Assembly: GCA_049644265.1 (NCBI GenBank)
Contig: JBARRO010000241.1
Span: 1-9,594, forward strand
DNA length: 9,594 nucleotides
DNA from: JBARRO01 sp049644265
GTDB taxonomy: Bacteria > Bacteroidota > Ignavibacteria > UBA10030
Direction: 5' to 3'
This document shows positions 6,989 to 9,594 of this stretch, piece by piece. Below the pieces are notes generated by a model. The model was not told the DNA's origin and made no database searches. It was given only the letters and a program-made list of their open reading frames with translations. Position numbers and translations under genes: made by a program. The stretch's first letter is position 1; each line of letters begins with the position of its first letter.

Positions 6989-7247
6989 GGGGTTTCAATA
7001 TCGAGCTAAAATTCTCACAATTCAATTAGGAATCTTTCTCAACTTTGCGTATCTTGATACAGTTGCACAAAGCAACGAGTGTCTTCCCGACGATTGACGC
7101 CGGAGACACACATTCGAGACTCGCTCTCCGATGTTGAGGTGCCAAGGTTGTGTTGGGAAGAAACTCCCTCTCTGATGTTCGCCTTCTGCAGTTTTCCATC
7201 CTGATGTAGCGCGTCTCTCACGTTTAACCATTTGTGAATTCTGCACA

Positions 7248-7279
7248 TTTTGTGGCTCGTTGGTTTCATAGCCACGAAA
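7248..7279 (+). promoter_or_regulatory. Stem-loop upstream of the helicase ribosome binding site
   Basis: The arm TTTTGTGGCT (7248-7257) pairs with AGCCACGAAA (7270-7279), giving 10 bp including one G-U pair around a 12-nt loop. It lies about 24 nt upstream of the Shine-Dalgarno sequence of the helicase gene. Position suggests either a 5' leader element or part of a dispersed spacer repeat. Confidence 0.35.
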
Positions 7280-7298
7280 AGGCGCAAAAGGCACAAAA
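7272..7298 (+). repeat. 9-nt tandem repeat, three units
   Basis: Three consecutive nonamers end in AAAA: ccacgaaaa (7272-7280), ggcgcaaaa (7281-7289) and ggcacaaaa (7290-7298). They overlap the 3' arm of the stem-loop and end just before the helicase ribosome binding site. This is another short periodic unit, like those in the other spacers of the window. Confidence 0.7.
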
Positions 7299-7303
7299 CT
7301 AAT

Positions 7304-7309
7304 AAAGGA
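7304..7309 (+). promoter_or_regulatory. Shine-Dalgarno sequence of the DEAD-box helicase gene
   Basis: AAAGGA is placed 5 nt before the ATG at 7315. It is the clearest ribosome binding site in the window, where most other genes have none, and it fixes the start codon of the helicase. Confidence 0.7.
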
Positions 7310-7314
7310 TTCAT

Positions 7315-8784
7315 ATGCCATTTTCAACCCTCGGTCTCACCGACCGACTGGTGCAAGGTATTCTTGCAACAGGGTACACAGCGCCGACAGAAATTCAGTC
7401 GCGCGCAATCCCCGCCGGACTCTCCGGCAAGGACATCATCGGTTTGGCTCAGACCGGGACCGGTAAGACGGCCGCATTCGTGTTGCCGATTCTCAACCGT
7501 TTGTCTTCTCATCATCACACAAGCCGTCATATCCGGGCGCTTGTTCTTACGCCCACACGAGAGCTTGCCCAGCAGGTCGAGGACTTCATTGTCGGCTACG
7601 GCCGGTTCACCGAAGTGAAGAGCCTCTCCGTCTACGGCGGAGTTCCCATTTCAGGACAGCTCAAACACCTCAGCCGCGGCGTGGATATTCTCATCGCAAC
7701 ACCCGGGAGACTGCTCGACCATCTCGAGCGAAGAAGCGTCGACCTCTCAAAGGTCGAAGTGCTCGTACTCGACGAAGCGGACCGGATGTTCGACATGGGC
7801 TTTATCGATGCAGTCCGATCGATCATTGCAAAAGTCCCGAACCAACGGCAGACCATGCTTTTTTCGGCGACGATGTCCAAGGAAATCAAGGCTCTTACGG
7901 CGAGTATCCAGCACCATCCCGAAGTGATCGAGGTAGGCGAGCGTCGCGATCCGGCACAGGGAGTTCGCCAGCATTGCTATTCCGTGCAGCCTGAGATGAA
8001 AATCGACTTGCTGTTCCATATTCTGCAATCCAAGGAAATGGATAGCGTTCTGATATTCTCGCGCACGAAGCATGGCGCCGACAAAATCTCGCACAAGCTG
8101 GAACGCGGGGGAATCAAATCCGTCGCCATCCATTCCAACCGCACACAAGCGCAGCGTCAACAGGCGCTGGCCGGGTTTAAGCAGCGGCACTACCGGGTCC
8201 TCGTCGCCACCGACATTGCCGCACGCGGCATTGACGTGGAAGGCATATCCCATGTGGTGAATTTCGACACGCCGACGTTCGCGGAGGACTACGTCCACCG
8301 GATCGGGCGAACGGGAAGAGCTGCAGCAACAGGCGATGCGATCACCTTCGTATCGCGTGAAGAACAGAAACATCTCAGAAAGATCGAGCATTTCATCGGC
8401 AAGCGTTTTGACCTCAAGCGCTATCCGGGGTTTGATTATACGAAGAAGCCGACGGTCGCTGCGACTTCACAACCTTCACGGCGTGAGGCGCCGAGGCACG
8501 AAGGACCAAGAAACCAAGGACCGAGGAATCAAGGGAACCGACGTCAGACGCCGCAACATCAAGGGCCGCGACATCAAGCATCGGGGAATCAGGGTCAGAA
8601 ACGCAGACACAACGGAGAACGGCAATTTGCGCGACCGGTTATGCGGCCACACGATGAGGAAAAGCGCGTTCTCTACGCACCGGCTCCCACCAAGAGCTCC
8701 GATTGGAAATCGCTCATCGACGCTGCGGAAACGAAGTCCGGAAAGTTTCGCAAAAAACTGAAACGGATTTTCAAGCACGACTGA
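7315..8784 (+). CDS. DEAD-box ATP-dependent RNA helicase, RhlE-like
   Basis: This 489-residue cytoplasmic RNA helicase unwinds short RNA duplexes using ATP, typically in ribosome assembly, RNA decay or cold adaptation. Every core motif is intact: Q motif with Phe3 and Gln28 (P-T-E-I-Q), motif I A-Q-T-G-T-G-K-T (45-52), Ia P-T-R-E-L-A (80-85), T-P-G-R (129-132), II D-E-A-D (153-156), III S-A-T (184-186), IV L-I-F-S-R-T (246-251), V A-T-D-I-A-A-R-G-I-D (298-307) and VI H-R-I-G-R-T-G-R (328-335). The core ends near residue 370. The remaining 120 residues are a basic, low-complexity tail containing seven five-residue units (393-427), typical of the auxiliary RNA-binding tails of RhlE-type proteins. 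It starts at a good Shine-Dalgarno sequence and is followed by an intrinsic terminator, so it is probably a single-gene transcript. Confidence 0.95.
   Translation: MPFSTLGLTDRLVQGILATGYTAPTEIQSRAIPAGLSGKDIIGLAQTGTGKTAAFVLPILNRLSSHHHTSRHIRALVLTPTRELAQQVEDFIVGYGRFTEVKSLSVYGGVPISGQLKHLSRGVDILIATPGRLLDHLERRSVDLSKVEVLVLDEADRMFDMGFIDAVRSIIAKVPNQRQTMLFSATMSKEIKALTASIQHHPEVIEVGERRDPAQGVRQHCYSVQPEMKIDLLFHILQSKEMDSVLIFSRTKHGADKISHKLERGGIKSVAIHSNRTQAQRQQALAGFKQRHYRVLVATDIAARGIDVEGISHVVNFDTPTFAEDYVHRIGRTGRAAATGDAITFVSREEQKHLRKIEHFIGKRFDLKRYPGFDYTKKPTVAATSQPSRREAPRHEGPRNQGPRNQGNRRQTPQHQGPRHQASGNQGQKRRHNGERQFARPVMRPHDEEKRVLYAPAPTKSSDWKSLIDAAETKSGKFRKKLKRIFKHD
8491..8595 (+). repeat. Seven 15-bp coding repeats in the helicase C-terminal tail
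   Basis: Exactly 105 bp encode seven consecutive pentapeptides: PRHEG, PRNQG, PRNQG, NRRQT, PQHQG, PRHQA, SGNQG (residues 393-427). The units are degenerate at both DNA and protein level. This makes a flexible Arg/Asn/Gln/Gly-rich segment likely to bind RNA without sequence specificity. The repeat number could vary between strains. Confidence 0.85.
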
Positions 8785-8808
8785 TAACGTCGAGCCAGTG
8801 GTGTAACG

Positions 8809-8842
8809 AGGCGGTGCAGAGGTTTCTCTGCCCCGCCTTTTT
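8809..8842 (+). terminator. Rho-independent terminator after the helicase gene
   Basis: AGGCGG (8809-8814) pairs with CCGCCT (8833-8838) and GCAGAG (8816-8821) pairs with CTCTGC (8826-8831), with a single T/C mismatch between the two 6-bp helices. The loop is GTTT, and five T residues begin at 8838. The stem begins 24 bp after the helicase stop codon, and this is a textbook intrinsic terminator separating helicase from the DUF192 gene. Confidence 0.92.
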
Positions 8843-8847
8843 GTTCT

Positions 8848-8879
8848 CTTGGCTTTTGGACTCAATTTTCATACTTTAG
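8848..8879 (+). promoter_or_regulatory. Candidate promoter for the DUF192 gene
   Basis: CTTG (8848-8851), 20 nt, then TACTTTAG (8872-8879) repeats the spacing and core of the lspA candidate. It can also be read as TTGGCT-17-TACTTT in sigma-70 style. The terminator at 8809-8842 means the DUF192 gene needs its own promoter in this 46-bp gap. The predicted start is about 5 nt before the ATG at 8889. Confidence 0.4.
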
Positions 8880-8888
8880 CATCACCCC

Positions 8889-9440
8889 ATGAAAAACAAA
8901 CCCCGGCAAGTCGGGCAGAATGCTAGACCAAAGCGTTCAAAAAAATACACATTCGCAGTTGTTGTGCTTGGAGCAGTCGTGCTCTCTTTTCTGACTATGG
9001 TATTCTTTCCGTCCAAGACTTCGAAAAACACCGCTCCTCCCAATCCCGAGCGGTTGTTCAACAAAGAGGGTCAGCTCACCATCATCGGCCAGCGAGATTC
9101 TCTGAGGGCAAAGGTCGACATTGAAATCGCAGAGGACGAATTCAGGCGCGAGGTTGGACTCATGGGAAGGCCGTCCATGGAGCAGAACCAGGGGATGTTG
9201 TTCGTCTTCCCCGATGAGCGTCCGGTAGCATTCTGGATGAAGAACACCATCCTGCCGCTCGACATGATTTTCATCACCGTTGGCAAGCGCATCGTCACCA
9301 TCCACAAAAACACAACTCCATTTTCGGAACAGACCTATCCTTCCGACGGCCCTGTGATGTATGTGCTCGAGGTAAACGCGGGATTTACGGATCGGAACAA
9401 TGTTCGGGTGGGAGATTTGGTGAAGTGGGAGAGAGAGTAG
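8889..9440 (+). CDS. Membrane-anchored DUF192 family protein
   Basis: The 183-residue protein has a basic N-terminus (about ten Lys/Arg in the first 20 residues), one hydrophobic segment (about 21-40) and a linker. The DUF192 domain (about 65-181) then follows outside the inner membrane. Family hallmarks are V-E/D-I-A near the start of the domain (V-D-I-E-I-A), R-E-V-G-L-M-G-R (87-94), G-M-L-F-V-F (102-107), F-W-M-K-N-T-I-L-P-L-D-M-I-F (115-128) and V-L-E-V-N-A-G-F (159-166). DUF192 is a small beta-barrel domain of unknown biochemical role, widespread in bacteria and archaea, often secreted or lipid-anchored. It is isolated from the helicase by a terminator and has no Shine-Dalgarno sequence. 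The Lys/Arg-rich start and uncleaved-looking helix suggest an anchor rather than a cleaved signal peptide. Confidence 0.92.
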   Translation: MKNKPRQVGQNARPKRSKKYTFAVVVLGAVVLSFLTMVFFPSKTSKNTAPPNPERLFNKEGQLTIIGQRDSLRAKVDIEIAEDEFRREVGLMGRPSMEQNQGMLFVFPDERPVAFWMKNTILPLDMIFITVGKRIVTIHKNTTPFSEQTYPSDGPVMYVLEVNAGFTDRNNVRVGDLVKWERE

Positions 9441-9441
9441 A

Positions 9442-9490
9442 GGAGGAAGGTGGTAGGTGGAAGGTAAAAAGCGAAACGTGGAATATTGGA
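9442..9490 (+). repeat. 7-nt periodic spacer downstream of the DUF192 gene
   Basis: GGTGG occurs at 9449 and 9456, GGTAA at 9463, and CGTGG at 9477, all on the same 7-nt phase. The following stretch contains gagtaatgg (9489-9497), a 9-mer also present in the octamer array at 1698-1706. The rest of the 154-bp right end holds only the palindrome at 9547-9566. Confidence 0.6.
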
Positions 9491-9546
9491 GTAATGGGGA
9501 TGGAGGAACAAGACGAGAAGCGATAGAACGAGGTAAAATGCGATAG

Positions 9547-9566
9547 CCCACAATTTCAATTGTGGG
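9547..9566. repeat. Perfect 20-bp palindromic hairpin
   Basis: CCCACAATT (9547-9555) and AATTGTGGG (9558-9566) are perfect inverted repeats around TC. It is not followed by a T-run on either strand, so a classical intrinsic terminator is unlikely. It could be a REP-like element or the end of a mobile or repeat unit continuing past the window, or a terminator of a weaker type for the DUF192 transcript. Confidence 0.6.
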
Positions 9567-9594
9567 TCTTAGAAAAACACAACCAGCCCTAGAA

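Larger units (their letters stand above)
6989..7314 (+). other. 326-bp divergent spacer without a convincing gene; likely helicase leader
   Basis: This spacer lies between the divergent flavoprotein and helicase genes and must carry both promoters, but I cannot place either. Visible structure: a small palindrome gtatcttgatac (7049-7060), a 5-bp hairpin GTTGC/GCAAC (7062-7076), a 6-bp hairpin cggaga/tctccg (7101-7106 with 7125-7130), and a 12-nt near-repeat ctctycgatgtt-like at 7124-7135 and 7168-7179 (one mismatch). Then come the 7248-7279 stem and a 9-nt repeat, listed separately. Two overlapping minus-strand frames (7022-7327, 7039-7314) cover it, but both lack any recognisable domain, so I do not call them genes. 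A structured 5' leader for the helicase is possible. Confidence 0.5.

Noticed and set aside
7022..7327. Two overlapping minus-strand frames across the flavoprotein-helicase spacer
   Set aside because: Both lack domains, membrane segments and ribosome binding sites, and they run through repeat and hairpin DNA. They look like chance open frames.
7747..8391. 214-codon open frame on the minus strand opposite the helicase
   Set aside because: It is antisense to invariant DEAD-box motifs, and its own product matches nothing recognisable.
9547..9566. Intrinsic terminator for the DUF192 gene
   Set aside because: No T-run follows the stem on the + strand, and the stem is more than 100 bp from the stop codon. 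It is kept as an unassigned palindrome.

Overview
This 9.6-kb window looks like ordinary chromosome from a Gram-negative-type bacterium. It holds eight protein-coding genes (one cut by the left edge) and no rRNA, tRNA, CRISPR array or transposase gene. Lineage is inference only. Moderate GC, LspA plus an RND/MacA-type adaptor (two membranes), infrequent Shine-Dalgarno sequences and spacers built from degenerate 7-nt periodic DNA all fit the Bacteroidota/Chlorobi/Ignavibacteria (FCB) side best. No single marker gene here fixes the phylum.

Layout. Positions 2-4871 on the + strand form a run of envelope genes: the 3' part of a DUF4097 beta-repeat protein, a membrane-anchored HlyD/MacA-type adaptor, two tandem MacB/FtsX-type ABC permeases that are paralogues of each other, and lspA (lipoprotein signal peptidase). 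An alpha/beta hydrolase of the YbfF/ABHD11 type follows 29 bp after lspA. A BaiN/HI0933-type flavoprotein (minus strand) converges on the hydrolase. A 326-bp divergent spacer separates the flavoprotein from a RhlE-like DEAD-box RNA helicase (+), which ends in a clear intrinsic terminator. A membrane-anchored DUF192 protein (+) is the last gene. The right end is non-coding and contains a strong 20-bp palindrome.

How the genes fit together. The adaptor and two permeases would make an ABC export or lipoprotein-handling complex, but its ATP-binding subunit is not in the window and must be encoded elsewhere, possibly upstream. The remaining genes are housekeeping or single-gene functions with no evident shared pathway.

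The least explained signal is in the spacers. Four of them carry exact 7-nt periodicity and two carry 8- or 9-nt periodicity. The periodic DNA reaches into the hydrolase's last codons and stop. Between the convergent hydrolase and flavoprotein genes it switches strand orientation and so builds an 18-bp imperfect inverted repeat. Nothing here looks like a new defence or metabolic system. The spacer sequence family is the item most worth following up.
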